A stretch of DNA of 64,000 nt from positions 21,840 through 85,839 of the forward strand of contig LNDS01000031.1 in the NCBI GenBank assembly GCA_001464835.1, in the 5' to 3' direction. This stretch comes from Rhizobiales bacterium Ga0077525. Its GTDB lineage: Bacteria; Pseudomonadota; Alphaproteobacteria; Rhizobiales; Xanthobacteraceae. The stretch's first letter is position 1, and the number at the start of each line of letters is the position of its first letter. Position numbers and translations under genes: made by a program. Shown here one piece after another: positions 37,916 through 47,776 of the stretch. The notes below the pieces were generated by a model. That model worked only from the letters and a program-made list of their open reading frames with translations. It was not told the origin of the DNA and did not search any database.

Positions 37916-38722
37916 ATGACCGACCCAGCGGCCGCAACCGCGCCGGGACGCAGCAACGATGCGGCCATTGCGCTGAACGGCGTCGATGTCGCGTTCCGGC
38001 TGGCCGATGGCGGGGTCTATCGCGCGGTGCAAAGCGCCACACTCGAGGTCGCCGACGGCGAATTCGTCGCCATTGTCGGGCCGACCGGCTGCGGCAAATC
38101 AACGCTTCTGAACATCGCTGCCGGCCTGCTGGCGCCGGCTGCGGGCACCGTCGATATTTTCGGGCAGATACTGGGGACGCTGAACCGTCAGGCTGGCTAC
38201 TTGTTTCAGGCCGACGCGCTGTTCCCCTGGAAGACCGCGCTGGAGAACGTCGCCATCGGCCTGGAGACCGCGGGCATGCCGCAGACGGAGGCGCGCGCGC
38301 GCGCCAAGGACTGGCTGACCCGCGTTGGCCTCGGCTCGTTCGGCGACCGTTACCCGCACATGCTGTCCGGCGGCCAGCGCAAGCGCGTCGGCCTGATGGA
38401 CGAGCCGTTCGGCCCGCTCGATGCGCAGACGCGTCAGATTATGGGCAACCTGTTGCTCGATCTGTGGAGCGCCGACCGCAAGGCGGTGCTCTTTGTCACC
38501 CACGATCTCGAAGAAGCCATCGCATTGTCCGACCGCGTCGTCATCATGTCGGCGGGGCCTTCGGCACGCATCATCGGCGACTGGCGTGTGAAGCTGTCGC
38601 GGCCGCGCGATATCGCCGAGATCAAGCTTGACCCGGCCTTTCATGACTTGCACCGCGATATCTGGCAGATGCTGAAAAGCGAAGTGATCAAGGGTTATCA
38701 GCAGGCGGAGAACCGCACATGA
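37916..38722 (+). CDS. ABC transporter ATPase (NitT/TauT type) lacking the segment between signature and Walker B
   Basis: A 268-residue ATPase of the nitrate/sulfonate/taurine class. Walker A GPTGCGKS (residues 55-62) and Q-loop are normal, and the switch histidine is in VTHDLEEA. After the signature LSGGQRKRVG (150-159) the sequence runs directly to LMDEPFGPLDAQ. The other two ABC ATPases in this window have 14 residues between RV and (L)DEP; here there are 2. A 36-nt in-frame deletion thus removed the helix after the signature and half of the Walker B strand. The protein would be expected to fold or hydrolyse ATP poorly. It heads an operon with the permease (ATGA overlap) and binding protein. 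Confidence 0.85.
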   Translation: MTDPAAATAPGRSNDAAIALNGVDVAFRLADGGVYRAVQSATLEVADGEFVAIVGPTGCGKSTLLNIAAGLLAPAAGTVDIFGQILGTLNRQAGYLFQADALFPWKTALENVAIGLETAGMPQTEARARAKDWLTRVGLGSFGDRYPHMLSGGQRKRVGLMDEPFGPLDAQTRQIMGNLLLDLWSADRKAVLFVTHDLEEAIALSDRVVIMSAGPSARIIGDWRVKLSRPRDIAEIKLDPAFHDLHRDIWQMLKSEVIKGYQQAENRT

Positions 38723-39510
38723 GCCGGATCACTTTGCTCACGCTGCAGGTTCTCGTCGCTGTCCTTTCGCTGGCGCTGTGGCACGTGCTGACGAGCTATC
38801 CGCTGGTCGGTGGCAAGCCGATATTGCCGCCATTCTTCTTTTCCAATCCGCTGGATGTCGCCCATCAGATCTATGTCTGGTTCTCGACCGGCGTGATCTG
38901 GAAACACCTCTACATCACGTTGATCGAGGCGACGCTCGCTTTCATCATCGGCTCGGTCGGCGGCGTGCTAGTCGGCTTCTGGTTTGCGCGCCAGCCGCGC
39001 ACGGCGGCGGTGTTCGATCCTTACGTCAAGATGGCCAATGCGCTGCCGCGCGTCGTGCTGGCGCCGATCTTCACTTTGTGGCTGGGCCTGGGCATCTGGT
39101 CGAAAGTGGCGCTCGGCGTGACCTTGGTGTTCTTCATCGTGTTCTTCAACGTCTATCAGGGGGTCAAGGAAGTCTCGCCGACCGTTCTCGCCAATGCGCG
39201 CATGCTCGGCATGAGCGAACGGCAACTGATGCGCCATGTCTACTGGCCGTCGGCTTTGTCGTGGATGTTCTCGTCGCTGCATACGTCGGTGGGCTTTGCC
39301 GTGGTCGGCGCGGTGGTGGGCGAGTATCTCGGCGCAGCGGCGGGGCTGGGCTACCTGATCCAGCAGGCCGAAGGCGTGTTCGACGTCGCCGGGGTTTTCG
39401 CCGGCATGTTCGTCCTGGCCGCCTTCGTCATCGTCATCGACACCATCGTCACCCTCGTCGAGAAGCGGCTGTTGGTCTGGCGGCCGGTGGTGGGCGACGC
39501 ACGGCCTTAA
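38719..39510 (+). CDS. ABC transporter permease (NitT/TauT type)
   Basis: A 263-residue inner-membrane protein of the SsuC/TauC class with about six helices and the coupling loop (VKEVSPTVLANARMLGMSE). Its start overlaps the ATPase stop by 4 bases. Substrate unknown; the partner binding protein gene begins 95 bases downstream. Confidence 0.92.
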   Translation: MSRITLLTLQVLVAVLSLALWHVLTSYPLVGGKPILPPFFFSNPLDVAHQIYVWFSTGVIWKHLYITLIEATLAFIIGSVGGVLVGFWFARQPRTAAVFDPYVKMANALPRVVLAPIFTLWLGLGIWSKVALGVTLVFFIVFFNVYQGVKEVSPTVLANARMLGMSERQLMRHVYWPSALSWMFSSLHTSVGFAVVGAVVGEYLGAAAGLGYLIQQAEGVFDVAGVFAGMFVLAAFVIVIDTIVTLVEKRLLVWRPVVGDARP

Positions 39511-39605
39511 AAAGCCGGCCACTCAATTGGCCTAGGCATGGCGCGCGCGCTAGCCTATCTTGCGGTCCAATTGGCCGTTGACAGGCCATAGCAATGGAGG
39601 AATTA

Positions 39606-40631
39606 ATGCCCAAAATATTCCGAAGGGCCGTAATCGCGTTGACCGCCCTGGTTTTGTCGACCGGCCTGATGGCTGGCATCGCGCAGGCACAAAGCAAGGT
39701 CACGCTCGCCATCGGCGGCGCGTCGTGCCTGTGCTATCTGCCGACCATGCTGGCCAAGCAACTCGGCGAGTTCGAGAAGGCCGGCGTGAATGTCGAAGTG
39801 ATCGACTTCAAGGGCGGCTCGCAGTCGCTGCAAGCGGTGATGGGCGGCTCGGCCGACGTGGTCTCCGGCTATTTCGATCACACTGTCAATCTCGCCGCCA
39901 AGGGCCAGGAACTCCAATCTTTCGTCGTCTATGATCGCTATCCGGGTTTTGCCCTTGTCGTTTCGCCCAAGCACACGGCCACGATCAAGTCGATCAAGGA
40001 TCTCGCCAACAAGAAAATCGGCGTTTCGGCGCCCGGTTCATCGACCGACTTCTTCCTCAAGTACATCCTGAAAAAGAACGGGGTCGATCCGAATTCGATC
40101 GGCGTTATCGGCGTCGGCCTCGGCGCCACCGCGATTGCTTCGATGGAACAGGGCGAAATCGAAGCCGCCATCATGCTCGATCCGGCGGTCACCGTGCTGC
40201 AAGGCCGGCATAAGGAACTGACCATCCTCAGCGACACGCGGACCCAGAAGGATACGCTGGCGGTGTTCGGCGGCGAATATCCGGGCGGCGCGCTCTACAC
40301 CAAGACGGAGTGGATCAAGTCGCACGAGAAGGAAGTGCAGGCGATGACCAATGCGATCGTGCGGACCCTGAAGTGGATCCACACCCATACGCCGGAAGAG
40401 ATCGCCGACAAGATGCCGCCGGAACTGATCGGCAAGGACAAGCCGGGCTACATCGCCGCGTTGAAGAACACGCTGCCGATGTACTCCGAAACCGGCCTGA
40501 TGGATCCGAAGGGCGCCGCCGCGGTGCTGGCGGTGTTCAGCCAGTCGTCACCCGAAGTGGCCAAGGCCAATATCGATCTGTCCAAGACCTACACCAACAA
40601 GTATGTCGAGGCGGCGAACAAGACGAACTAA
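39606..40631 (+). CDS. ABC transporter substrate-binding protein, NMT1/THI5-like
   Basis: The ATG at 39606, behind GGAGG at 39596-39600, gives 341 residues with a signal peptide ending AGIAQAQ. The NMT1/SsuA-like fold is recognisable from YLPTMLAKQLGEFEKAGVNVEVIDFKGGS and GVSAPGSSTDFFLKYIL. An unusual CLCYLP near the mature N terminus supplies two cysteines close to the binding-site entrance. Relatives bind sulfonates, nitrate, pyrimidine precursors of thiamine or aromatic acids; the ligand cannot be chosen here. No TPP riboswitch precedes the operon. Confidence 0.9.
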   Translation: MPKIFRRAVIALTALVLSTGLMAGIAQAQSKVTLAIGGASCLCYLPTMLAKQLGEFEKAGVNVEVIDFKGGSQSLQAVMGGSADVVSGYFDHTVNLAAKGQELQSFVVYDRYPGFALVVSPKHTATIKSIKDLANKKIGVSAPGSSTDFFLKYILKKNGVDPNSIGVIGVGLGATAIASMEQGEIEAAIMLDPAVTVLQGRHKELTILSDTRTQKDTLAVFGGEYPGGALYTKTEWIKSHEKEVQAMTNAIVRTLKWIHTHTPEEIADKMPPELIGKDKPGYIAALKNTLPMYSETGLMDPKGAAAVLAVFSQSSPEVAKANIDLSKTYTNKYVEAANKTN

Positions 40632-40669
40632 AGGCGGCTCGACGCTTCATTTCGTGTTTGATGGCGGCG

Positions 40670-40694
40670 CACGGCGGGGAAATTCCCCGCCGTG
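40670..40694 (+). terminator. Hairpin between the ABC operon and pdxY
   Basis: CACGGCGGGG...CCCCGCCGTG, a 12-bp near-perfect palindrome with inner AA/TT, followed only by TCTGTT. It may terminate the ABC transcript or, being 19 bases before the pdxY ATG, influence pdxY translation. Confidence 0.5.
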
Positions 40695-40712
40695 TCTGTT
40701 AGTATTGTCCCC

Positions 40713-41591
40713 ATGAACCTGATCTCGATCCAGTCGCATGTCGCCTATGGCCATGTCGGCAATTCGGCCGCGGTGTTTCCGCTCCAGCGCATGGGCGTGG
40801 AAGTATGGCCGGTGCACACCGTGCAGTTCTCCAATCACACCGGCTATGGCGATTTCAAGGGTCAGGTGTTCGGCGCGCCGCTGATCCGCAATGTCGTCGC
40901 CGGCATCGCGGCGCGCGGCGTGCTCGGCGAATGCGACGGCGTGCTGTCGGGCTATATGGGCAGCGCCGAGACCGCCGCCGCCATTCTCGATTGCGTTTCG
41001 ACCGTCAAGCGCGCCAATCCGTCGGCACGCTATTGTTGCGACCCGGTGATCGGCGATGTCGGCAAGGGCGTGTTCGTCGCTGAGGGCATTCCGGAATTCA
41101 TCAAGACGAAGGCGCTGGCACTGGCCGACATCGTCACGCCCAATCAATTCGAGCTTGATTATTTGACCGGACGTGGCTCGACGACGCTTGTGCAGGCTTG
41201 CGATGCGGCCAAGGCGCTGCACGATCTCGGACCGCGTGCCGTGCTGGTCACCTCGCTGATCACCGCCGAGACGCCGGAGGGGCACCTCGATATGCTGGCG
41301 TCGGACGAGACCGGCATTTTCCGGCTGCGCACGCCGAGGCTCGACGTGGTGGCTAGCGGCGCAGGAGACGCCATCGCCGCGCTGTTTTTTGCGCATTATT
41401 TGCGGCAGGGTAAAATCGGCGGCGCGCTGTCGAGCGCCGGCTCGGCGATTTTCGGCGTGCTGCAAAAGACCCTCGACGCCGGTGCCAGGGAAATCCAGGT
41501 GGTGACGGCCCAGGACGAGATCGTTAAGCCCAGCTGCGTGTTCGAAGCGGAGCGGTTGAGCGAGCCGGCCGCGCCGGAAAGGGTGCTCTAA
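40713..41591 (+). CDS. pdxY: Pyridoxal kinase PdxY
   Basis: Phosphorylates pyridoxal (B6 salvage). From ATG 40713 the protein has 292 residues; a GTG at 40692 would add seven. Ribokinase-fold motifs: [20 protein letters not shown] at the N terminus, [29 protein letters not shown], and the catalytic [13 protein letters not shown] near the C terminus. It is followed after one base by the phzF-like gene. Confidence 0.94.
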   Translation: MNLISIQSHVAYGHVGNSAAVFPLQRMGVEVWPVHTVQFSNHTGYGDFKGQVFGAPLIRNVVAGIAARGVLGECDGVLSGYMGSAETAAAILDCVSTVKRANPSARYCCDPVIGDVGKGVFVAEGIPEFIKTKALALADIVTPNQFELDYLTGRGSTTLVQACDAAKALHDLGPRAVLVTSLITAETPEGHLDMLASDETGIFRLRTPRLDVVASGAGDAIAALFFAHYLRQGKIGGALSSAGSAIFGVLQKTLDAGAREIQVVTAQDEIVKPSCVFEAERLSEPAAPERVL

Positions 41592-41592
41592 G

Positions 41593-42489
41593 ATGCGCAG
41601 GAAATTCATGACCCTCGACGTGTTCACGCGGACGCGCTTTGCCGGCAATCCGTTGGCGCTGGTGCTCGATGCGGCAGGGCTCGACACCGCGGCGATGCAG
41701 ATCATCGCACGCGAGTTTAGCCATCCGGAAACCGTGTTTGTCTTTCCGCCGGCCAATCCGGCGCACACGGCGGCCTTGCGCATCTTCACGCCGGCCAACG
41801 AACTGCCTTTCGCCGGGCACCCGACCGTTGGTGCTGCGGTCGGCCTGGCGCGACTGGCGGGCGGCGCCGGGCAGCAGACATTCGTGCTGGAGGAGAAGAT
41901 CGGTCCGGTGTCGTGCACGGCGCAGGCGCATGATACCGCCGGCGGGCAGGCAGTGTTTGAACTGCCGCGTTTGCCGGCTGATGTCGGGCAGGTGCCGGAC
42001 GCGGCAGCGATGGCGGCAGCCTTGGGTTTGAGCGACAGCGACATCGGCGGCGATTATCCGCCCGCGCGTTGGTCGGCTGGCGTCGCCTATACGTTTGTAC
42101 CGGTGCGCTCGCTTGCCGCTGTCGTGCGCGCTCGGCCGCAGCCGGCGACCTTCGAGAAGGTCTTCGGCATTGGCGGCCCGGCGATGGTTTATGTGATGTG
42201 CACCGAGACCGCCGAACCCGGTCACCATTTGCACGCGAGAATGTTTGCACCAGCCAACGGCATTGCCGAAGATCCGGCGACCGGCAGCGCGGTGGCCGCC
42301 TTCGCCGGCTTGCACGCCGCGCACGTCAAGCCGGGCGATGGAACGCATCAGTTGGCTATTGAGCAGGGTTATGAAATGGGCCGGCCGAGCCTTATGAACC
42401 TCTCTTTCGTCATGGCGAACGGCAGACTGGCATCGGCCTCGATCGGCGGCGACGCCATCGTCGTCACCGAAGGCATGATCGAGGCATGA
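41593..42489 (+). CDS. PhzF family isomerase/epimerase-like protein
   Basis: A 298-residue protein with the two-module PhzF fold. It opens [19 protein letters not shown] and has the catalytic Glu in FSHPETVFV (near residue 46), [15 protein letters not shown], and [15 protein letters not shown]. No phenazine genes are nearby, so it is a member of the broad PhzF group of unknown substrate. It overlaps the NUDIX gene by 4 bases. Confidence 0.92.
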   Translation: MRRKFMTLDVFTRTRFAGNPLALVLDAAGLDTAAMQIIAREFSHPETVFVFPPANPAHTAALRIFTPANELPFAGHPTVGAAVGLARLAGGAGQQTFVLEEKIGPVSCTAQAHDTAGGQAVFELPRLPADVGQVPDAAAMAAALGLSDSDIGGDYPPARWSAGVAYTFVPVRSLAAVVRARPQPATFEKVFGIGGPAMVYVMCTETAEPGHHLHARMFAPANGIAEDPATGSAVAAFAGLHAAHVKPGDGTHQLAIEQGYEMGRPSLMNLSFVMANGRLASASIGGDAIVVTEGMIEA

Positions 42490-43196
42490 GCGAAGCTCCA
42501 TATTTCCGCCATGTCGATTGCCTCGAACTCGGTATGGATAACGTCACCTGGGATTTCGAGAACGAGCGCCGCGCCGAGATCGATGCGCTGTTTGCCGAAC
42601 TCAAGCGCGCGCAGCCGGCGTTGTTCAATGGCCGCGTCCTGCTGATGCATCGTTACGGCATCGACAATGGCACGATGCGCGGAGCGTTTCTGGAGGCCGA
42701 CTACGCCTCCTTCGTCGCCTGGCAACGCTGGGGCCGCGAGGACGTTGGGATTTACGATTGCTTTGCCGCGGCGGCGATCCAGTCGGCCGATGGCGCGTTT
42801 CTGCTCGGCGTGATGGGCAGCCACACTTACAATGCCGGGCATATCTACTTTCCCTGCGGTACGCCCGATGCAAACGACATCGTCAATGGATCGACCGTCG
42901 ATTTCGACTTCAGCGTCAGGCGCGAACTGCAAGAAGAGACCGGCCTCGATCTTGAGACGCTTGCCGTTGAGCCGGGCTGGTCGCTGGCGTTCGAAGGCAG
43001 ATTGATCGCCGCCATCAAGGTGATGCGCTCGCCGCTCGCGGCGGAGCCGTTGCGCGCGCTCATTCTGGAAAACATGGCGCGCGAGCGCCAGCCCGAGCTT
43101 GCCGACATTCGCATCATCCGTGGGCCGGCCGATTTCCATCCCCTGATGCGCGGTTTCGCCAAGGCATTCCTGGCGCATCGGTTTGCCGTTGCTTAA
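42486..43196 (+). CDS. NUDIX hydrolase
   Basis: A 236-residue protein with the C-terminal half of the NUDIX box clear (RRELQEETGL, around residues 140-149) in the context HIYFPCGTPDAND...DFDFSVRREL. The usual G-x5-E part is replaced by GSTVDFD, and the spacing is shorter than canonical. It likely hydrolyses a nucleoside-diphosphate-linked compound; substrate unknown. It overlaps the phzF-like gene, and ppk2 follows 24 bases later. Confidence 0.82.
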   Translation: MSEAPYFRHVDCLELGMDNVTWDFENERRAEIDALFAELKRAQPALFNGRVLLMHRYGIDNGTMRGAFLEADYASFVAWQRWGREDVGIYDCFAAAAIQSADGAFLLGVMGSHTYNAGHIYFPCGTPDANDIVNGSTVDFDFSVRRELQEETGLDLETLAVEPGWSLAFEGRLIAAIKVMRSPLAAEPLRALILENMARERQPELADIRIIRGPADFHPLMRGFAKAFLAHRFAVA

Positions 43197-43220
43197 GATG
43201 ATCTGAACGGAGAACTGTCC

Positions 43221-44102
43221 ATGAACCTTGACAAGATCGCCAAGCGATTCCGCATCGACCGGCCGGACAAGTTCAAGCTCGCCGATTGCGATCCGGCCGA
43301 CTGCTTCGGCCTGTCGATCGACAAGAACGAGGCCAAGGAGATGCTCAAGAACAGCATCGAACGGCTGTCCGAGTTGCAGGAGAGGCTTTACGCCAACAAC
43401 AAATGGTCGGTGCTGGTGGTCTTTCAGGCGATGGATGCCGCCGGCAAGGACGGTGTCATCAAGCACGTCATGAGCGGTGTCAATCCGCAAGGCGTGCAGG
43501 TGCATTCGTTCAAGCAGCCGAGCCAAGAGGAACTCGATCACGATTTCCTGTGGCGCATCGGGAAGGCGCTGCCGGAGCGCGGCCGCATCGGCATTTTCAA
43601 TCGCTCGCATTATGAAGAAGTGCTGACGGTGCGCGTGCATCAGGAGTATCTGGCGAAGCAGCGGCTGCCGGACGCCGTCATGGGCAAGAAGCTATGGCAG
43701 CACCGCTTCGACGACATTCGCGCCTTCGAACGGCATCTGGCGCGAAACGGCACCCTGGTTCTGAAATTCTTTCTCAATGTGTCGCTGCAAGAACAGCGCA
43801 AGCGCTTCCTCGCCCGCATCGACGAGCCCGGCAAGCGCTGGAAGTTTTCCATGGGCGATGTGGCCGAGCGCAAGCTGTGGCCGAAATACATGGACGCTTA
43901 TGAGGAAATGATCCGTGAAACCAGCCGCGACGAAGCGCCGTGGTACGTCGTGCCGGCCGACAACAAATGGTTCACGCGGCTGGCGGTCGCGGGGGCGATC
44001 GTCGATGCCATGGAAGGCCTCGATCTGGCTTATCCGACGGTCGAGGGCGAGGCGCTGAAGGCACTTCAGGCGGCCAAGAAGGCGCTGTTGGCAGAGAAGT
44101 AG
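43221..44102 (+). CDS. ppk2: Polyphosphate:nucleotide phosphotransferase, PPK2 family
   Basis: A 293-residue PPK2 class enzyme that transfers phosphate from polyphosphate to a nucleotide. The Walker A-like AMDAAGKDG (residues 70-77), Walker B-like RIGIFNRSHYEEVLTVRVH, and the lid region SLQEQRKRFLARIDEPGKRWKFS are all present. The LKNSIERLSELQERLYANNKWS lead-in is typical of PPK2 class I/III single-domain enzymes. Whether it favours ADP, AMP or GDP is not visible. Confidence 0.92.
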   Translation: MNLDKIAKRFRIDRPDKFKLADCDPADCFGLSIDKNEAKEMLKNSIERLSELQERLYANNKWSVLVVFQAMDAAGKDGVIKHVMSGVNPQGVQVHSFKQPSQEELDHDFLWRIGKALPERGRIGIFNRSHYEEVLTVRVHQEYLAKQRLPDAVMGKKLWQHRFDDIRAFERHLARNGTLVLKFFLNVSLQEQRKRFLARIDEPGKRWKFSMGDVAERKLWPKYMDAYEEMIRETSRDEAPWYVVPADNKWFTRLAVAGAIVDAMEGLDLAYPTVEGEALKALQAAKKALLAEK

Positions 44103-44108
44103 CAGGCG

Positions 44109-45695
44109 TTAGCGTGCTGGGGCGCGCGTCCCGGCCGAGACCGTCGGCGTGGTGTTGCGCGATGCGACCGAGCCAATGGTCGAGAGGCTCGCCATGAAGC
44201 GGCGGAATTCGTCGTTCTCGCGCAGCGCGTCGCCGCCCGCCTTGATCAGCATATCGACTTGATCTTCCGGTAGCTTGAATCGCGTCTCCACCGCGCTAAG
44301 CGCCTTGAGGCGTTCGGGACCGAGTTGGTCGAAGGCGACCTCATCTATAAAGAACTGCACGTCGCGGCACTGCCAACCGCTCAGTGTGCCGCGCAGTTTC
44401 TTGACTTGGGCAAGCGGCAGCGAGCAACGCCAGCGAATGAGGTCCTCGCGCCAGTGTTCGAATGTGTGGCGGAAGGACTCGAAATTGGCGCGCACATTGG
44501 CGCGGATCGCGGTGTCGCTGATAGCGTTGACCATGTCGATGCCTGCCGGACCCTCGATCGATTTGGCCCAGCCTGACGATGGGGCGACGCCGGCATTTGC
44601 CACCAGGAACAACGCGCGCCGGAATTTCACGGCGTGCTCGGCAGAGAGCGGCGAGTACGGCGTCTTGTGGGCGCCGCGCTCGATTACGAAACCGGTCACG
44701 CCGAAATTGTCGCTCAGGCCGCCATCGACGAGTTTGACGAAACGGACCTGATTGGGATCGCGGTTGCGCCGCAGCCCGCGCGCCGCCGAGCGCAGAATTT
44801 CACTTTCGTGGCGGTCATTGAGGACGCGATCGACCCAGGCCGGCAGTTTCCTGTGACAGCTGTCCGGAAATGTTTCGAGCACGATCGGCGAGAAGACGAA
44901 AGGGACCGCGGCCGATGCCGCTACAGCATGCGAAAGCGGATATGAATCGAAATCGCTGCAGATAGCGTCGAATGTTGTCCGCGAGAAAACGAACGGATGC
45001 CGATTGTACAAATCGGATGCATAGATATGGATGTGCTGCGGTTGCGCACGTTCCAGATCTCGCATAGTGGCGCCGTCGAACAGATTATCGTCAAGCCAGC
45101 GCGGCAACTTGGTCTGGTCGTTGATGCCGCCGCCGAGCGCGGCGGCGATCGTGTCAATTCCTATGTTGGTCTTGATGCTCTCCTCTGCGTCACGTAGCAA
45201 GAATCGTTCGCGAAAATCGGCGAGTCCGCTGCGCCCCTTCAATCCGACATAGGCGGCGAGCACCGAGCCGCCGGAAACGCCCGAAAGGATGTCGATATGC
45301 TCGAATAGCGAAGTCTGACGATTTAGAACCTGGACTTTCGTCGCTTCGATTTCCTTGATGATGCCGTAGCCAAAAGCGGCTGCGCGTGTGCCGCCGCCGG
45401 AGAACGTCAAGCCGATGTAGATGGGATCGTCCGTGAGTTCGCTGTGCGCGAGCTCCGAGTGGTCATCGTGAACGGTATGTTTGAATCCGGGCTGCAAAGT
45501 GGTCCTGCCGCCCGGGCGGTTTTGCGGCGGCGTGGGGGCAGGATTGTTCGCAAACGTGACGGTCGGCTGAACGGGGTTACCCGCGCCGGAAAGGCTGGCG
45601 GGCAGATTGAGTGGCATATTGGAGGTCGATCCGCAGGCGGCTGTAAACGCCGTTGTGACGAAGACCAACGCCAAGCGCACCCTATGGCCGCACAT
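44109..45695 (-). CDS. Patatin-like phospholipase, probable lipoprotein
   Basis: A 528-residue protein with a signal peptide and lipobox FTAAC (Cys21), then a Pro-rich linker. The patatin domain has the oxyanion loop GGGTRAAAFG (100-109), nucleophile S141 in GVSGGS, and catalytic D324 in DGGLSDN, all intact. It would be a lipid-anchored acyl hydrolase in the envelope. The C-terminal ~150 residues show no recognised domain. It converges with ppk2 (6-base gap). Confidence 0.9.
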   Translation of the reverse strand: MCGHRVRLALVFVTTAFTAACGSTSNMPLNLPASLSGAGNPVQPTVTFANNPAPTPPQNRPGGRTTLQPGFKHTVHDDHSELAHSELTDDPIYIGLTFSGGGTRAAAFGYGIIKEIEATKVQVLNRQTSLFEHIDILSGVSGGSVLAAYVGLKGRSGLADFRERFLLRDAEESIKTNIGIDTIAAALGGGINDQTKLPRWLDDNLFDGATMRDLERAQPQHIHIYASDLYNRHPFVFSRTTFDAICSDFDSYPLSHAVAASAAVPFVFSPIVLETFPDSCHRKLPAWVDRVLNDRHESEILRSAARGLRRNRDPNQVRFVKLVDGGLSDNFGVTGFVIERGAHKTPYSPLSAEHAVKFRRALFLVANAGVAPSSGWAKSIEGPAGIDMVNAISDTAIRANVRANFESFRHTFEHWREDLIRWRCSLPLAQVKKLRGTLSGWQCRDVQFFIDEVAFDQLGPERLKALSAVETRFKLPEDQVDMLIKAGGDALRENDEFRRFMASLSTIGSVASRNTTPTVSAGTRAPAR

Positions 45696-46082
45696 CGTCC
45701 CGTACCCCCTTCTTGAGTGTGTCGGGATGAACCGCTGCGGTCAAACGCAGCTCCCTTGCGTCCTGGGTGGTTTTTCCGCTAAAAGGTGCCGCATCGGTCA
45801 GGGTTAATGACGATTTAAAGCTTTTTCGTCATACTGGCAGCCGAACGAGGGTCCTTTCGCCAATGTCGACGCGGCAGACCATCTGCGCGATCGAACCGGC
45901 AGCCGCCAAGGCTGTTGCGGTTGGCAAACCTGTGACCCTCATTCTGGGCTCGCTCCTTCTCCTTATCCGCCCCTGAGGGCCGGCTGGGCGCAACGCGCCT
46001 GGGCACTCGGGGGTAAGGCGGCAAAGAGACAGCACCCCTAAAAGCGCCCCAAGCGGCGCATGCGACGAGAAGGAATAATCCC
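45696..46082. other. 387-base region between the patatin gene and leuA
   Basis: Holds the divergent upstream regions of the patatin lipoprotein (minus) and leuA (plus). It contains a leucine-rich leader frame (separate entry) and a TTAA-N7-TTAA site at 45804-45818. After the leader come four mutually complementary words, GGCGC (45987-45991), GCGCC (45995-45999), GCGCC (46044-46048) and GGCGC (46055-46059), that allow alternative hairpins. The last lies 9 bases before the leuA ribosome site. I find no U-tailed terminator. Confidence 0.5.
45932..45976 (+). CDS. Candidate leuA leader peptide
   Basis: From GTG 45932 the frame reads MTLILGSLLLLIRP then TGA: 6 of 14 residues are Leu and 2 Ile, with four Leu in a row. 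A longer version starts at ATG 45863 (37 residues) in the same frame. It ends 106 bases before leuA, and the complementary words after it could form alternative hairpins. A Leu-codon run ahead of leuA fits attenuation by charged tRNA-Leu. No terminator with a T-run was found, so the mechanism is open. Confidence 0.6.
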   Translation: MTLILGSLLLLIRP

Positions 46083-47672
<1,590 letters not shown>

Positions 47673-47690
47673 CACTGACCGCGAAAATGA

Positions 47691-47723
47691 AAAAGCCGCG
47701 CCCGGAAAAGGCGCGGTTTTTTG
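47691..47723 (+). terminator. Terminator after leuA
   Basis: A-run, stem GCCGCGCC/GGCGCGGT with a 7-base loop, then six or more T. A classic intrinsic terminator, symmetrical enough to serve the convergent TRAP gene as well. Confidence 0.85.
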
Positions 47724-47776
47724 TTTGTCGATGTGAGAGCAGGTGCCGGCAGTGGCCGCCGTCGCCGGTGGTCCTC

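Noticed and set aside
40647..42044. 465-residue minus-strand frame opposite pdxY and the phzF-like gene
   Set aside because: Spans two well-supported genes in antisense and has no domain of its own.
45804..45818. TTAA-N7-TTAA site between the patatin gene and leuA
   Set aside because: The second half lacks the C of TTAAC, it is a single site, and neither neighbour is an obvious cell-cycle gene; noted but not claimed as a CtrA box.
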